From: Mucinivorans hirudinis
GTDB taxonomy: Bacteria; Bacteroidota; Bacteroidia; Bacteroidales; Rikenellaceae
Direction: 5' to 3'
Assembly (NCBI GenBank): GCA_000723505.1
Contig: HG934468.1
Span: forward strand, 962,798-1,026,797
DNA length: 64,000 bases
Within the stretch, counting starts at the first letter, position 1; each line of letters starts with the position of its first letter. The notes beneath the pieces are model-generated. The model saw only the letters and a list, made by a program, of their open reading frames with translations. It made no database searches and was not told the origin of the DNA. Position numbers and translations under genes: made by a program. Below, in pieces: positions 36,487 through 45,488 of the stretch.

Positions 36487-37335
36487 TCAATATATAGCCA
36501 CCTCAATCCACTTGCCCGAGGCAAGCTCCATCACCGCACCCACACCGGCAGCCGCAAGCTCGCCAAAGCACTCCTCTCTGCCTGCATTGATAAGGTGGGG
36601 ATGGTGAGCATCGGAATTCACGACCACCGGAATGCCAAGTTCGCCAATCAGTTTGAAATGCTGACGGTTGGGAAAAAAGAGCCCCTCGGTGAGGTATGCC
36701 TTTGTGTTAATCTCAACCATCCGCCCCTGCTCGGCAATAAAGCGAAAGTACTGCTGAACCTTATCTTGATACCATCTCTGCACGGTTATATGTGGATCAC
36801 GGCGCAATGCGTTGAGCGAAATCTTGTCGGGATGAGCCACAAAATCAAACCCTCCGCGAGCAACCATACGCATCTTGGCATCGAAATAGTCACACACCAA
36901 TGGGCGAATATCATCGCCATAATAGCACTGCAACATCCGGGAAAAGTGGGCAAAATTGGTATCCACATCCATAGCCTCGCGTTCGCCAATCTTGATAAAA
37001 TGCACCGAGCCAATCCTATAATCCAAATCTAATGATTGAAAATATTCGTTAGCCGGGCAATGTGTATCGTCTATATAGTCTATCTCCATCCCTGTGTATA
37101 GCTCAATTTTGTCGCGATACTTCTCTTTGAGCTCATTAGCCTGAGCGATATAGTCGTCCACGCGGTCACCTCGAAGAACGCTATAGAGCTCAATGTAGTC
37201 GGGAAGCGGAGAGTGGGAAGAGATGCCATAGGACGAAAATCCACTACCAATGGCAGAGACTACGAAATCCTCCATCGGAGCACGTCCGTCACAAAAGTTG
37301 CAATGCGAGTGATAGTTGGTCAGGTGCTGTCTCAT
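36487..37335 (-). CDS. PHP-domain histidinol-phosphatase-type phosphoesterase
   Basis: 282 residues with PHP metal ligands: NYHSHCNFCDG at the N-terminus, GISSHSPLPD, TGMEIDYID, FVAHPDKIS and VNSDAHHP near the C-terminus. This matches HisK-type histidinol-phosphatases (last-but-one step of histidine synthesis), and the length fits. No other his genes are nearby, so it might be a PHP phosphatase with another substrate. It is cytoplasmic. Its promoter region holds a perfect 11-bp hairpin of an intergenic repeat family (37366-37398). Confidence 0.8.
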   Translation of the reverse strand: MRQHLTNYHSHCNFCDGRAPMEDFVVSAIGSGFSSYGISSHSPLPDYIELYSVLRGDRVDDYIAQANELKEKYRDKIELYTGMEIDYIDDTHCPANEYFQSLDLDYRIGSVHFIKIGEREAMDVDTNFAHFSRMLQCYYGDDIRPLVCDYFDAKMRMVARGGFDFVAHPDKISLNALRRDPHITVQRWYQDKVQQYFRFIAEQGRMVEINTKAYLTEGLFFPNRQHFKLIGELGIPVVVNSDAHHPHLINAGREECFGELAAAGVGAVMELASGKWIEVAIY

Positions 37336-37364
37336 TGTTGTCGATTAGATTATGGGGACTTATT

Positions 37365-37403
37365 GACTCGGCATTAAACAATTTGGATAATGCCGAGTTA
37401 ATA
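37365..37403 (+). repeat. Palindromic intergenic repeat around TAAACAATTTGGATAA
   Basis: ACTCGGCATTA (37366-37376) and TAATGCCGAGT (37388-37398) are perfect 11-bp arms around AACAATTTGGA. Related copies are at 50611-50634 and, inverted, at 50745-50770. It lies between the upp and PHP genes. Confidence 0.6.
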
Positions 37404-37429
37404 TTTTGAAATTTTCAGAAGCCCCCGTA

Positions 37430-38083
37430 TTACAACTTTTCGCCGAACGCCAAATCACCCGTGTCGCCAATGCCGGGCACGATGTAGGACTTCACGGTAA
37501 GCTCGCTATCCAAGGCAGCCGTCCAAATGGTGATTGGCTCGATCGCCAAGTGCCGTTCCACATACTCCACCCCGTCCGTTGCCGAGATTGCCGCCATAAA
37601 ATGGGTGTGGAGCGGAGTGCCTCCGCGCTCGCACAGAGCACGATATGCAGTCTCGATGGATGCGCCGGTGGCAAGCATCGGGTCTATCAATATCAATATT
37701 TTACCCTCGAGCGAGGGGGTTGTGACACTCTCAACATCGATTGTAAACTTGCCACTCTTGCTATATTTTCGATATGCCGAGACGAAGCCGCTCTCTGCCC
37801 TATCAAAAATATTGAGCACCCCATTGTGCATCGGGATGCCGGCACGCAGAATCGAGGCTACTACCATCTGCTGGGCGGGGAGCTCTATTTCGGACTCTCC
37901 GAGTGGCGTTATCACCTTTTCAGGCTTGTAGCTCAGCGTCTTACTTACTTCGTAAGCCATCACCTCGCCTACTCGCTCCAAATTGCGCCTAAAACGCATC
38001 GCGTCCCGCTGAATCGTCTGGTCGCGCATCTCGGCTATGAAACGATTGAGAATCGAATTTTCTCTGTCTAATACTTTTATCAT
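37430..38083 (-). CDS. upp: Uracil phosphoribosyltransferase
   Basis: 217 residues from the ATG at 38083 (an upstream GTG is unlikely). It makes UMP from uracil and PRPP in pyrimidine salvage. The PRPP-binding block is ILIDPMLATGASIETAY (~133-149), and PAQQMVVASILRAGIPMHNG (~70-89) and GDTGDLAFG near the C-terminus bind the uracil/phosphate as in Upp. The PRPP loop has GAS where many members have GGS, a mild change. It is followed upstream by a LysE exporter gene 7 bp away, so the two share a transcript. Confidence 0.92.
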   Translation of the reverse strand: MIKVLDRENSILNRFIAEMRDQTIQRDAMRFRRNLERVGEVMAYEVSKTLSYKPEKVITPLGESEIELPAQQMVVASILRAGIPMHNGVLNIFDRAESGFVSAYRKYSKSGKFTIDVESVTTPSLEGKILILIDPMLATGASIETAYRALCERGGTPLHTHFMAAISATDGVEYVERHLAIEPITIWTAALDSELTVKSYIVPGIGDTGDLAFGEKL

Positions 38084-38090
38084 AATCACT

Positions 38091-38750
38091 TTAACTTATA
38101 ACTATACGAGGCAATAGGTCGATGAGCATCTTTATTATTGCAAATGCTCCCACAACAATTATCACAACACCCGAGATGCGATTGAGCCATTTGAGGCTTC
38201 GCACCGTAAATTTCTTGCGGAATTTATTGATACCCCACGAAAGAATAAACCACCAAAAGGAGGTGCCCACACCCACACCGAGAATTAGCAAGAGGTTGGA
38301 TATAAGGCTATTCTCCGCTCCGTCTATGCCCGAGGCTGCAAAGAGCACCATAAAAACTCCAAAGTAGATGGGGTTGGTGATTGTGAGCAGGAACGTGGAT
38401 AGGTAGTTTGTCAGGTGGGACGATTTGACTGTGCCCACGCTGCCCAACTGGTTGTTCACCTTCTTCATATATATCGAAAAGCCGAGCACCATAACCAAAA
38501 TACCGCCCACAGCCTGAAACCAGAACATATGTTGCTGAATGAAGGATTGCACAAAAGAGAGTGCAAAGGCTGCAAGCAGCGCGAAGACCGTATCAGCCGT
38601 TGCCGCACCGAGTCCGGATATGAAACCGGAACTACGATTGTCGTTCAGTGTCCGCTGAATACAGATAATGGCAATCGGTCCCGGAGGGGCAGAGGCTAAA
38701 AAGCCCACTATCGCGCCTTGTATAATAAGAGTTATGTGTGACAAAAGCAT
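38091..38750 (-). CDS. LysE/RhtB family amino-acid exporter
   Basis: 219 residues from the ATG at 38750. It has the family start ASAPPGPIAIICIQRTLNDN with the conserved Pro-Gly-Pro, then about six transmembrane helices (VFALLAAFALSFV, MFWFQAVGGILVMVLGFSIYM, GVGTSFWWFILSWG, ISGVVIIVVGAFAII). These carriers export amino acids such as lysine, threonine or homoserine in exchange for protons. The substrate is unknown. Its stop is 7 bp before the upp start codon. Confidence 0.88.
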   Translation of the reverse strand: MLLSHITLIIQGAIVGFLASAPPGPIAIICIQRTLNDNRSSGFISGLGAATADTVFALLAAFALSFVQSFIQQHMFWFQAVGGILVMVLGFSIYMKKVNNQLGSVGTVKSSHLTNYLSTFLLTITNPIYFGVFMVLFAASGIDGAENSLISNLLLILGVGVGTSFWWFILSWGINKFRKKFTVRSLKWLNRISGVVIIVVGAFAIIKMLIDLLPRIVIS

Positions 38751-38845
38751 ATTTTTAGTCAAATGTAACCATAGAAACAGGGCAAATCGAGCAAAACAAA
38801 TACAAGTTTTATTCCCGAGATGCAGCTTATTTTATACAAATGTAC

Positions 38846-38853
38846 TAACTTTG
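38846..38853 (+). promoter_or_regulatory. Probable -7 box for lnt
   Basis: TAACTTTG fits the Bacteroidota -7 consensus TAnnTTTG and lies 20 bp before the lnt ATG. A matching -33 TTTG at the usual distance is not clear. Confidence 0.35.
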
Positions 38854-38872
38854 TGCAAAACTTGTGCCAAGT

Positions 38873-40339
38873 ATGCTAAAAAAAATAGGTTTATCACTAC
38901 TTACATCTCTTTTGTTGGCTCTGCCGTGGCTTGGAGCGGGTGGTTGGTGGGCGGTTATTGCTTTTGTACCGCTGCTGATTCTGCAAAGTGAGCGTGAGAA
39001 AAAATTTGGATGGTGGGTTGCCCTCTCTCTCTTTGGGTGGATAATGCTCAGTGCGTGGTGGGTGTCGGTCTCCACCATTATCGCGCTCTTTGCCGTGCCC
39101 ATAGTGGGACTCTTTTTCAGCTGGACACCCTTTATGATTTACCACTATGTATGGAAGCGAGCAAAGGGGCATTTGGCGTGGGTGGTGTTGGTTACGGCGT
39201 GGATTTCGTTCGAGGCACTATATACATATCAAGATATTTCATTCCCTTGGTTGAATCTAGGAAATGCCTTTGCCGAGACGGTTTGGGCTGTTCAGTGGTA
39301 TGAATATACGGGTACTTTCGGTGGGACGTTGTGGATCTTGGTTGCCAATATCTTGGCATTCAACCTCTGGCAAGAGAGAAAGAGTTTGAAACGCCGGACG
39401 GCATTATTGATTTGGGTGGGCGTGCCGACAGTTTTTTCGTTGGTGAGGTACGTTACTTATCAAGAGAAGGAAAACCCCATACAAGTGTGTGTGGTTCAGC
39501 CTAATGTAGACCCATACACCAATCGTATGTATAGGGACGATTTGGCAGCAATGACAGAGTTGCTATTGACACTTTCGAGCGAAGCTCCAAAGAATGTCGA
39601 TTTTATTGTCACTCCCGAATCGGCATTGACCGGTTTTTTCAAAGAAGCAAACCTACCTCAATATCAGGTCATAAATATTTTTCAGGAGTTTCTGCGCAGG
39701 AATTACCCCAAGGCAACTTTTGTGTTCGGGGCGACAACGCTCGATGAAAAAGAGCACTACAATTCGGCAATTTGGGTGGATAGTAGTGCGGCGGTGGATG
39801 TGTATCACAAGTCGAAATTGGTGATAGGAACGGAGATGATACCATACCCCGAAGTGTTTGAGTTTCTCAGGATAGACAATATCTCGGACTATTGCGGAAA
39901 TTACGGCACGCAAGCCGAGCGGGCGGTCTTCAAAAGGACGGGAGCGGCAATATGTTACGAGTCGGTCTATGGCGCATATTTCACCGAGTATATCGACAAA
40001 GGGGCTCAGCTTATGTTTGTTATCACCAATGATGCGTGGTGGGGCGATACGCGCGGCTATCACCAACACCTGAGCTACTCGCGCCTGCGTGCCGTCGAAA
40101 CCCGTCGTAGCATTGCCCGCTCGGCAAACACGGGTATATCGGCAATAATCAACCAGCGAGGCGATGTGGTCGATGAGTTGGGGTGGGATAAGCGAGGAGT
40201 GATTAACGGCACTGTAAACCTCAACGAGGAAAAGACTTTTTATGTTGAATATAAGGATATTATAGCGCGCTTATCGGTATTTATTTTGGCTCTGTCGCTG
40301 TTATATTTTGCAGCTATGCTGGTGAAACGGAAACAATGA
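38873..40339 (+). CDS. lnt: Apolipoprotein N-acyltransferase
   Basis: 488 residues from the ATG at 38873. It adds the third acyl chain to the N-terminal Cys of lipoproteins in the inner membrane. About five N-terminal helices (WLGAGGWWAVIAFVPLLIL, LSLFGWIMLSAWWVSVSTII) are followed by a nitrilase-like domain from ~205 with catalytic Glu in FIVTPESALTGF, Lys in VYHKSKLV and Cys in AAICYESVYG. The last helix is LSVFILALSLLYFAAML. It starts a chain of overlapping genes: the stop overlaps the yraN start as ATGA. Confidence 0.93.
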   Translation: MLKKIGLSLLTSLLLALPWLGAGGWWAVIAFVPLLILQSEREKKFGWWVALSLFGWIMLSAWWVSVSTIIALFAVPIVGLFFSWTPFMIYHYVWKRAKGHLAWVVLVTAWISFEALYTYQDISFPWLNLGNAFAETVWAVQWYEYTGTFGGTLWILVANILAFNLWQERKSLKRRTALLIWVGVPTVFSLVRYVTYQEKENPIQVCVVQPNVDPYTNRMYRDDLAAMTELLLTLSSEAPKNVDFIVTPESALTGFFKEANLPQYQVINIFQEFLRRNYPKATFVFGATTLDEKEHYNSAIWVDSSAAVDVYHKSKLVIGTEMIPYPEVFEFLRIDNISDYCGNYGTQAERAVFKRTGAAICYESVYGAYFTEYIDKGAQLMFVITNDAWWGDTRGYHQHLSYSRLRAVETRRSIARSANTGISAIINQRGDVVDELGWDKRGVINGTVNLNEEKTFYVEYKDIIARLSVFILALSLLYFAAMLVKRKQ

Positions 40340-40686
40340 GCAGGCAACAGACGGGCTCTCGCGGGGAGCAGATAGCTGCCGACTATCTACGCGCGCAGGG
40401 TTATGAGATTGTGGAACAGAACTATCGCACGGGGCACTTGGAGGTGGACGTAATAGCCGAGCGGGACGGAGCGTTATATCTAGTGGAGGTAAAGACGAGG
40501 GTCAATAGCGGTGCATTCAAACCCGAATTGGCACTCACACGTGCGAAAATGGATAGAATTGCACGTGCTGCCGAAAATTACATTAGAGAAAAAAGTATTG
40601 ATAAAGAGGTTTTTATTGAGATGATAACAGTAGATATTACCCACAATGGGGAGTTAATAAGACACTATAAACACAATGAGTTTTGA
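40336..40686 (+). CDS. YraN family (UPF0102) endonuclease-like protein
   Basis: 116 residues. The family pattern is clear: GSRGEQIAADYLRAQGYEI, then LEVDVIAERDGALYLVEVKTR (the Asp and Glu-x-Lys are the restriction-endonuclease-fold metal site), and KMDRIARAAENYI. Its biological role is unsettled; a link to recombination or Holliday-junction processing has been suggested for relatives. It overlaps lnt by 4 bp and ends 22 bp before the DUF4296 start codon. Confidence 0.92.
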   Translation: MSRQQTGSRGEQIAADYLRAQGYEIVEQNYRTGHLEVDVIAERDGALYLVEVKTRVNSGAFKPELALTRAKMDRIARAAENYIREKSIDKEVFIEMITVDITHNGELIRHYKHNEF

Positions 40687-40708
40687 AAAAAATCGCTTAC
40701 TTTGCACT

Positions 40709-41575
40709 ATGAAATTCGCATTAAAAATATTGTTGCTATCCCTGCTTTTCGTCTCCTGCAACTCGCCTAAGGTTATTCCGGAATCTGAACTCAAAAAGAT
40801 AATAACGGAGAGTCTCATCAGCGAGGCTGTCGTGCGTACCATATCTCCCAAACAACAAAAAGGGATGGATAGTGTTGATATTTACACTCCGATTCTGCAA
40901 CGCTACGGATACGATTTGCGTGACTTCGAGCATACTATTGCCGTGCTTTCCATTCGCAAGAGCAACCCTCTGACCAATATTTTGGACGGAGTGGTCGAAG
41001 ATATTAACGGTCGTGAGGCTCAAGCATCAGAGCTGTATCGTCGTTTTCAGAAATTTGACACACTGGCACTTAACCATTTTGCCGATACTATTTATGAAAT
41101 TGACACCACCTTCGTCAGTTCTTTGGGCAAATATCGGTTGCCAAAAATTTTCCGCCCCAAGGCAGGTAAGTATGTGGTGACATTCGACTACACGTCCACA
41201 CTCGACTATCGCATCGGCACGCGCACACTCCAATATAAGAGCTATAACAACAATAGGGTTGAGCAAGAGAATCAGTTTTGGTTCAACCGCAGCAACAATA
41301 AAGAGACGATGAGAAGCGAGATTTTAATCCCCTCTCGCTACGACTCATTGGTAATCAAATTCAATATTCCGAAGTTGGAGAAAAAATCGGATATCGTAGA
41401 CAGTTCAACAATATCAAACATTCGCATAATATACTACCCGAAAATCGAAACCGCCCGTCTCAACTACATCCAAGAATTAGTATACGGCAACCAAAGATTG
41501 ACACCAAAACCTTTCGACAATGACACAGACGACATCGCGGATAGCCTCCGCCCTCCTTTTATCGGCAGAAGGTAA
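40709..41575 (+). CDS. DUF4296 lipoprotein
   Basis: 288 residues from the ATG at 40709; the longer frame from 40676 would hide the signal peptide. Lipoprotein signal LLSLLFVSCNSP (Cys ~14). DUF4296 pattern: VIPESELKKIITESLISEAVV and TPILQRYGYDLRDFEHTI, followed by a beta-rich C-terminal region. Bacteroidota-specific and usually next to housekeeping genes; role unknown. The end of the gene overlaps the start of the amidohydrolase gene by 56 bp, a notably long overlap. Confidence 0.85.
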   Translation: MKFALKILLLSLLFVSCNSPKVIPESELKKIITESLISEAVVRTISPKQQKGMDSVDIYTPILQRYGYDLRDFEHTIAVLSIRKSNPLTNILDGVVEDINGREAQASELYRRFQKFDTLALNHFADTIYEIDTTFVSSLGKYRLPKIFRPKAGKYVVTFDYTSTLDYRIGTRTLQYKSYNNNRVEQENQFWFNRSNNKETMRSEILIPSRYDSLVIKFNIPKLEKKSDIVDSSTISNIRIIYYPKIETARLNYIQELVYGNQRLTPKPFDNDTDDIADSLRPPFIGRR

Positions 41576-42698
41576 ACTAGAGCGAAACTCGGTTGTGGAG
41601 TTCAATGAGGCAGCAGAGGTGGTAGGCGTTGAGTACAACGTTGCCGACATCGACTCTCTGCCCTCGACCAGATACTATAACGGAATACTGATTCCCGGTA
41701 TGGTAAATGCCCACTGCCATTTGGAACTATCTTTTTACGAGGATGTTATCCCAAAACACACGGGATTAATAGGCTTCATAAAGCAGGTTGTCTCGCAGCG
41801 CGGTAATTTTACACCGGAGCAGAAAAAGAGAGCTATTGCCAAGGCTGATGATTTTATGTGGGGCGAAGGCATTCAGGCGGTTGGAGATATAAGCAACGAT
41901 GCCACCTCTTTTGAAACAAAGGTCGGCAGTAAGATTTATTATCACACCTTTGCCGAATATTTCGGAATGGTTATCCACGAAAGTTGCGAAGAATTTTATT
42001 CGCGCCAGACAGCACATATCGCCACGGGGCACGAAATGGGGCTGACGGTTACACCCACGTCCCACTCGACATATTTGGTGTCGGAGGGGCTTTTCAAGAA
42101 AGCGAACCTCTCGCAGAGGTTGTCAATCCACTTTATGGAGACGCCGGCAGAGCTGGAACTTTTCCAAAGCAGGGGGCAGATGTATGAATTTCTTGTTCAA
42201 TCTGATATGACACCGGATTTCTTGAACTACGGTTCACATTCGGTACGATTGGTGGAGTCGGTGGATGGGCGTATTCCGACACTGCTCATACACAATACCA
42301 ATATCGAGCGTGAAGACGTGGAGCGAATCGTCGGGCACTTCGGCGAGGTAACTTTTGTACTCTGTCCTCGCTCGAACCACTATATCGAAAAGGCATATCC
42401 GCCCGCAGAGATGTTGTGGCAGATGGGTGTGAATGTGGCATTGGGGACGGACTCGTTGGCATCGAACGACTCGTTGTCGATGGTAGAGGAGGTGAAGTGG
42501 CTTGCACGTGCCAATCCCAATATACCGTTAGAGGTAATGCTGGGGTGGGCGACCCGTGGCGGCGCATCTGCGCTGGGAATATCGCAAGAGATAGGTTCTT
42601 TTGAAGTTGGCAAAAAACCCGGCGCGGTCTTGCTGACGGATATAGATTTCCACAAACGCGAACTCACGCCCCAAACACGCGCTAGTCGGGTGCTGTAA
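41520..42698 (+). CDS. Amidohydrolase family deaminase-like metal enzyme
   Basis: 392 residues. TIM-barrel amidohydrolase of the TRZ/ATZ/aminofutalosine-deaminase type. Metal ligands: VNAHCHLELSF (~67), GLTVTPTSHSTYL, LSIHFMETPAE, LIHNTNIEREDVE and LGTDSLASNDSLS (catalytic Asp). The metal site looks complete, so an active hydrolase is expected; the substrate could be an adenosine- or pterin-like amine. If the start at 41520 is right it overlaps the preceding gene by 56 bp, but the N-terminal beta sandwich (SRIASALLLSAEGKLER) supports this start. Confidence 0.82.
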   Translation: MTQTTSRIASALLLSAEGKLERNSVVEFNEAAEVVGVEYNVADIDSLPSTRYYNGILIPGMVNAHCHLELSFYEDVIPKHTGLIGFIKQVVSQRGNFTPEQKKRAIAKADDFMWGEGIQAVGDISNDATSFETKVGSKIYYHTFAEYFGMVIHESCEEFYSRQTAHIATGHEMGLTVTPTSHSTYLVSEGLFKKANLSQRLSIHFMETPAELELFQSRGQMYEFLVQSDMTPDFLNYGSHSVRLVESVDGRIPTLLIHNTNIEREDVERIVGHFGEVTFVLCPRSNHYIEKAYPPAEMLWQMGVNVALGTDSLASNDSLSMVEEVKWLARANPNIPLEVMLGWATRGGASALGISQEIGSFEVGKKPGAVLLTDIDFHKRELTPQTRASRVL

Positions 42699-42725
42699 AT
42701 TGAGAATGAGACAGAAACTAAATAG

Positions 42726-42832
42726 AACTTCTAAAGATTAGCAAATCACCAATTTGGCGTTATTCACAGGAATAATCCGTTGTTCTTTTGGTTTTTTATC
42801 GGCTTCTTTTAATTTAGGGTGCTTCTAAAAAT
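42726..42832 (+). repeat. Degenerate intergenic repeat block after the amidohydrolase gene
   Basis: AACTTCTAAAGATTAG (42726-42741), GTTGTTCTTTTGGTTTTTTA plus TCGGC (42779-42803), and TTTAGGGTGCTTCTAAAAAT (42813-42832). The first two parts align with 50526-50602 downstream of dsbD, and the third is a copy of the motif at 12066 and 53094. Confidence 0.55.
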
Positions 42833-42855
42833 ATTGTAATCCGAAAAATTTAGCG

Positions 42856-42863
42856 TAAATTTG
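42856..42863 (+). promoter_or_regulatory. Candidate -7 box upstream of the SDR gene
   Basis: TAAATTTG within AATTTAGCGTAAATTTGTAG. Nearly the same string (TTTAGCGTAAATTTGTCG) precedes the gene at 59639, supporting a promoter role. It is about 90 nt before the SDR start. Confidence 0.4.
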
Positions 42864-42951
42864 TAGAGTCGAGAAGGTTCGATTAAACAAAAGTTCGCCG
42901 CGTGGTGGTTTCACGCCATTTCGCAACGAACTGTTTAACAGAGTTTAATAA

Positions 42952-43758
42952 TTGAAAATCTGCGGTAAAATAGTAGTAATAACCGGTGCGTCATCGGGGA
43001 TAGGGTTGGCATTAGCTCGTGCTTGTTCTCAGCGCGGAGCAAAGGTGGTGCTCGCGGCACGCTCTATCGAAAAACTTCGCACAATCGAGGAGGAGTTGCC
43101 CACTGATTCTCTTGCTGTGGAGTGTGATGTTTCGCGACAGCAAGAGTGCAAGAGGCTCATAGAGCTTTGCGTGGATAGATTTGGGGGTGTTGATATATTG
43201 ATAAATAACGCAGGTGTGTCAATGCGGGCTCTCTTTGATGAGGTCGATCTGGAAGTGTTGCACCGCTCGATGAATACCAACTTTTGGGGGGCGGTCTACT
43301 GCACTAAGTATGCTCTGCCTTACATTCAGTCCTCAGGCGGTTCGGTAGTTGGTGTCTCCTCCGTGGCGGGGATTCACGGGTTGCCGTGTCGAACGGGATA
43401 CTCGGCGTCGAAGTATGCGATGCAGGGATTTTTGGATACCCTCAGGAGCGAGAATATGTATAAAGGGGTGCACGTTATGGTTGCCTGCCCGGGTTTTACG
43501 GAGAGTAACGTTCGCTTTGCGGCAATGACCTCGGATGGCTCGCCACAGGGCGAATCACCGCGCAAGGAAGAGAGGATGATGAGCGCAGAGGAGGTTGCCG
43601 AACGCATCATTCGCGGCATAGAAAAACGCAAACGGACTTTGTTGATGGACTTCAACGGTAGGGCTTCGTGGGTGCTAAAATTTATTGCACCACGATTTTT
43701 GGACAAGATGTATTACAGGGTGATGGCTAATGAGCCTGATTCACCGTTAAAAAGATGA
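42952..43758 (+). CDS. Short-chain dehydrogenase/reductase
   Basis: 268 residues. Classical SDR: TGASSGIG (~9-16) binds the nucleotide, NNAG (~87-90) follows beta-4, and catalytic Ser/Tyr/Lys appear in VVGVSSVAG and GYSASKYAMQGF. The C-terminal part (RIIRGIEKRKRTLLMDF) resembles DltE/YqjQ-type reductases near the membrane. The substrate is unknown. The frame starts at TTG right after an in-frame stop, with no ATG before the glycine-rich motif, so a TTG start is required. Confidence 0.88.
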   Translation: MKICGKIVVITGASSGIGLALARACSQRGAKVVLAARSIEKLRTIEEELPTDSLAVECDVSRQQECKRLIELCVDRFGGVDILINNAGVSMRALFDEVDLEVLHRSMNTNFWGAVYCTKYALPYIQSSGGSVVGVSSVAGIHGLPCRTGYSASKYAMQGFLDTLRSENMYKGVHVMVACPGFTESNVRFAAMTSDGSPQGESPRKEERMMSAEEVAERIIRGIEKRKRTLLMDFNGRASWVLKFIAPRFLDKMYYRVMANEPDSPLKR

Positions 43759-43941
43759 CTTATAGAATATTAACAATACGCACTATTGTTAAAAAATTAT
43801 CTAAGCAGGGGAGAAGAATCTATGTCAATAGTCAATAGACAAAGAAATATTATGCTAAATATCAAATATTAAGTGAATTATTAACGAAATAATGAATATT
43901 GCCCAATCCGCATAATTACCCCTTAAAACAGAAAATAGACG

Positions 43942-44397
43942 ATGTTACAAGTAAATGACAAAGCCCCTCTATGGGAGGGTGTAGACCAAAACGATGATAG
44001 AGTTTCGCTTGGAAGACTTTTGGAAAAGGGCAAAAAGGTGGTTCTGTATTTCTACCCAAAGGATTCCACACCGGGCTGCACGGCTGAGGCTTGCTCGCTC
44101 CGCGATGGACATAGCGATTTGATAAAGCAGGGTTACACCGTGGTGGGTGTTAGCCCCGACTCGACAGCTTCGCACCGCAAATTCATAGAAAAACAGTCTC
44201 TTCCATTTACCTTGATTGCCGACACAGACCATAGTATTGCTGAGGCTTACGGAGTGTGGGGACTCAAAAAATTTATGGGGCGCGAATATATGGGTATCCT
44301 TCGAGCAACCTTCATAATCAACACAGAGGGGATTATCGAAAAAGTTTTTGAGAATGTGGATACCAAAAACCATTACCAACAAATAATAAACAAATAG
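43942..44397 (+). CDS. bcp: Thioredoxin-dependent thiol peroxidase (BCP/PrxQ type)
   Basis: 151 residues. Reduces peroxides at the active-site Cys in [15 protein letters not shown] (C46, with resolving C51, the atypical 2-Cys arrangement of PrxQ). The ending matches peroxiredoxins of this group ([20 protein letters not shown]). Cytoplasmic antioxidant enzyme. It is followed 4 bp later by recA, so the two are likely cotranscribed. Confidence 0.95.
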   Translation: MLQVNDKAPLWEGVDQNDDRVSLGRLLEKGKKVVLYFYPKDSTPGCTAEACSLRDGHSDLIKQGYTVVGVSPDSTASHRKFIEKQSLPFTLIADTDHSIAEAYGVWGLKKFMGREYMGILRATFIINTEGIIEKVFENVDTKNHYQQIINK

Positions 44398-44401
44398 AAC
44401 A

Positions 44402-45442
44402 ATGGCAGAAGAAAAGGATAAAAAAACTGCTGCTAAACAGCAGATTACAGCCGATAAACTCAAGGTATTGCAGGCGGCGATGGATAAGTTGGAGAAGGAT
44501 TTCGGCAAGGGCACGGTGATGCGTTTGGGGGACAAGCCTGTCGAGGAGGTTCAGGTAATATCTTCGGGCTCTATCGCTTTGGACGTGGCATTGGGCGTTG
44601 GCGGCTATCCGCGCGGACGGGTTATTGAGATTTTCGGACCTGAGTCCTCGGGTAAAACCACTCTGGCAATCCACGCCATAGCCGAGGCTCAAAAGGCGGG
44701 AGGCATTGCGGCATTTATAGACGCGGAGCACGCCTTCGACAGCACCTATGCAAAGGCTCTGGGTGTAGATTTGGACAACCTCATCATCTCGCAACCCGAC
44801 CACGGAGAGCAGGCACTCGAAATCGCCGAACAGCTAATCCGTAGCGGTGCGATTGATATTGTGGTGATTGACTCGGTGGCGGCACTCACGCCAAAGGCTG
44901 AGATTGAGGGCGATATGGGCGAGTCGAAGATGGGTTTACAGGCGCGACTGATGTCGCAGGCGTTGCGTAAACTGACCGGGATTATCAATAAAACTAAGAC
45001 TTCGTGTATCTTCATCAACCAGTTACGCGACAAAATAGGCGTGGTCTTCGGAAACCCCGAAACTACCACAGGTGGTAATGCGTTAAAATTCTATGCCTCC
45101 ATTCGCGTTGATGTGCGCAAGGGTACATCCTTGAAAGAGGGTGAAGAGCAGCTCGGTAATCGCACTAAAGTGAAGATTGTCAAGAACAAAATGGCACCTC
45201 CTTTCCGCAAGGCAGAGTTTGACATTGTCTTTGGAGAGGGCATATCGAAGATTGGTGAAATCATTGACCTGGGTGTAGATATGAATATCATCAAGAAGAG
45301 TGGCTCGTGGTTCTCGTATGGAGAGAGAAAGCTTGGGCAGGGACGTGATGCGGTCAAGACATTGCTTCTGGCTACACCAGAGTTGGCAAACGAACTTGAA
45401 AAGTTAGTTCGCGAATCACTCGCCAAAGAGCCGGTAGCCTAG
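44402..45442 (+). CDS. recA: Recombinase RecA
   Basis: 346 residues, full length. It forms filaments on single-stranded DNA for homologous recombination and LexA/SOS control. Walker A GPESSGKT is at 79-86, Walker B is in [14 protein letters not shown], and the L2 loop is in [20 protein letters not shown]. The N-terminus carries extra Lys/Ala residues. Located 4 bp after the peroxiredoxin gene and 46 bp before kdsA. I see no LexA-type box. Confidence 0.99.
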   Translation: MAEEKDKKTAAKQQITADKLKVLQAAMDKLEKDFGKGTVMRLGDKPVEEVQVISSGSIALDVALGVGGYPRGRVIEIFGPESSGKTTLAIHAIAEAQKAGGIAAFIDAEHAFDSTYAKALGVDLDNLIISQPDHGEQALEIAEQLIRSGAIDIVVIDSVAALTPKAEIEGDMGESKMGLQARLMSQALRKLTGIINKTKTSCIFINQLRDKIGVVFGNPETTTGGNALKFYASIRVDVRKGTSLKEGEEQLGNRTKVKIVKNKMAPPFRKAEFDIVFGEGISKIGEIIDLGVDMNIIKKSGSWFSYGERKLGQGRDAVKTLLLATPELANELEKLVRESLAKEPVA

Positions 45443-45488
45443 TGTTTTTATCGGAGACTGAGCAGAACAACAAAAGCCCTCAAAAATA

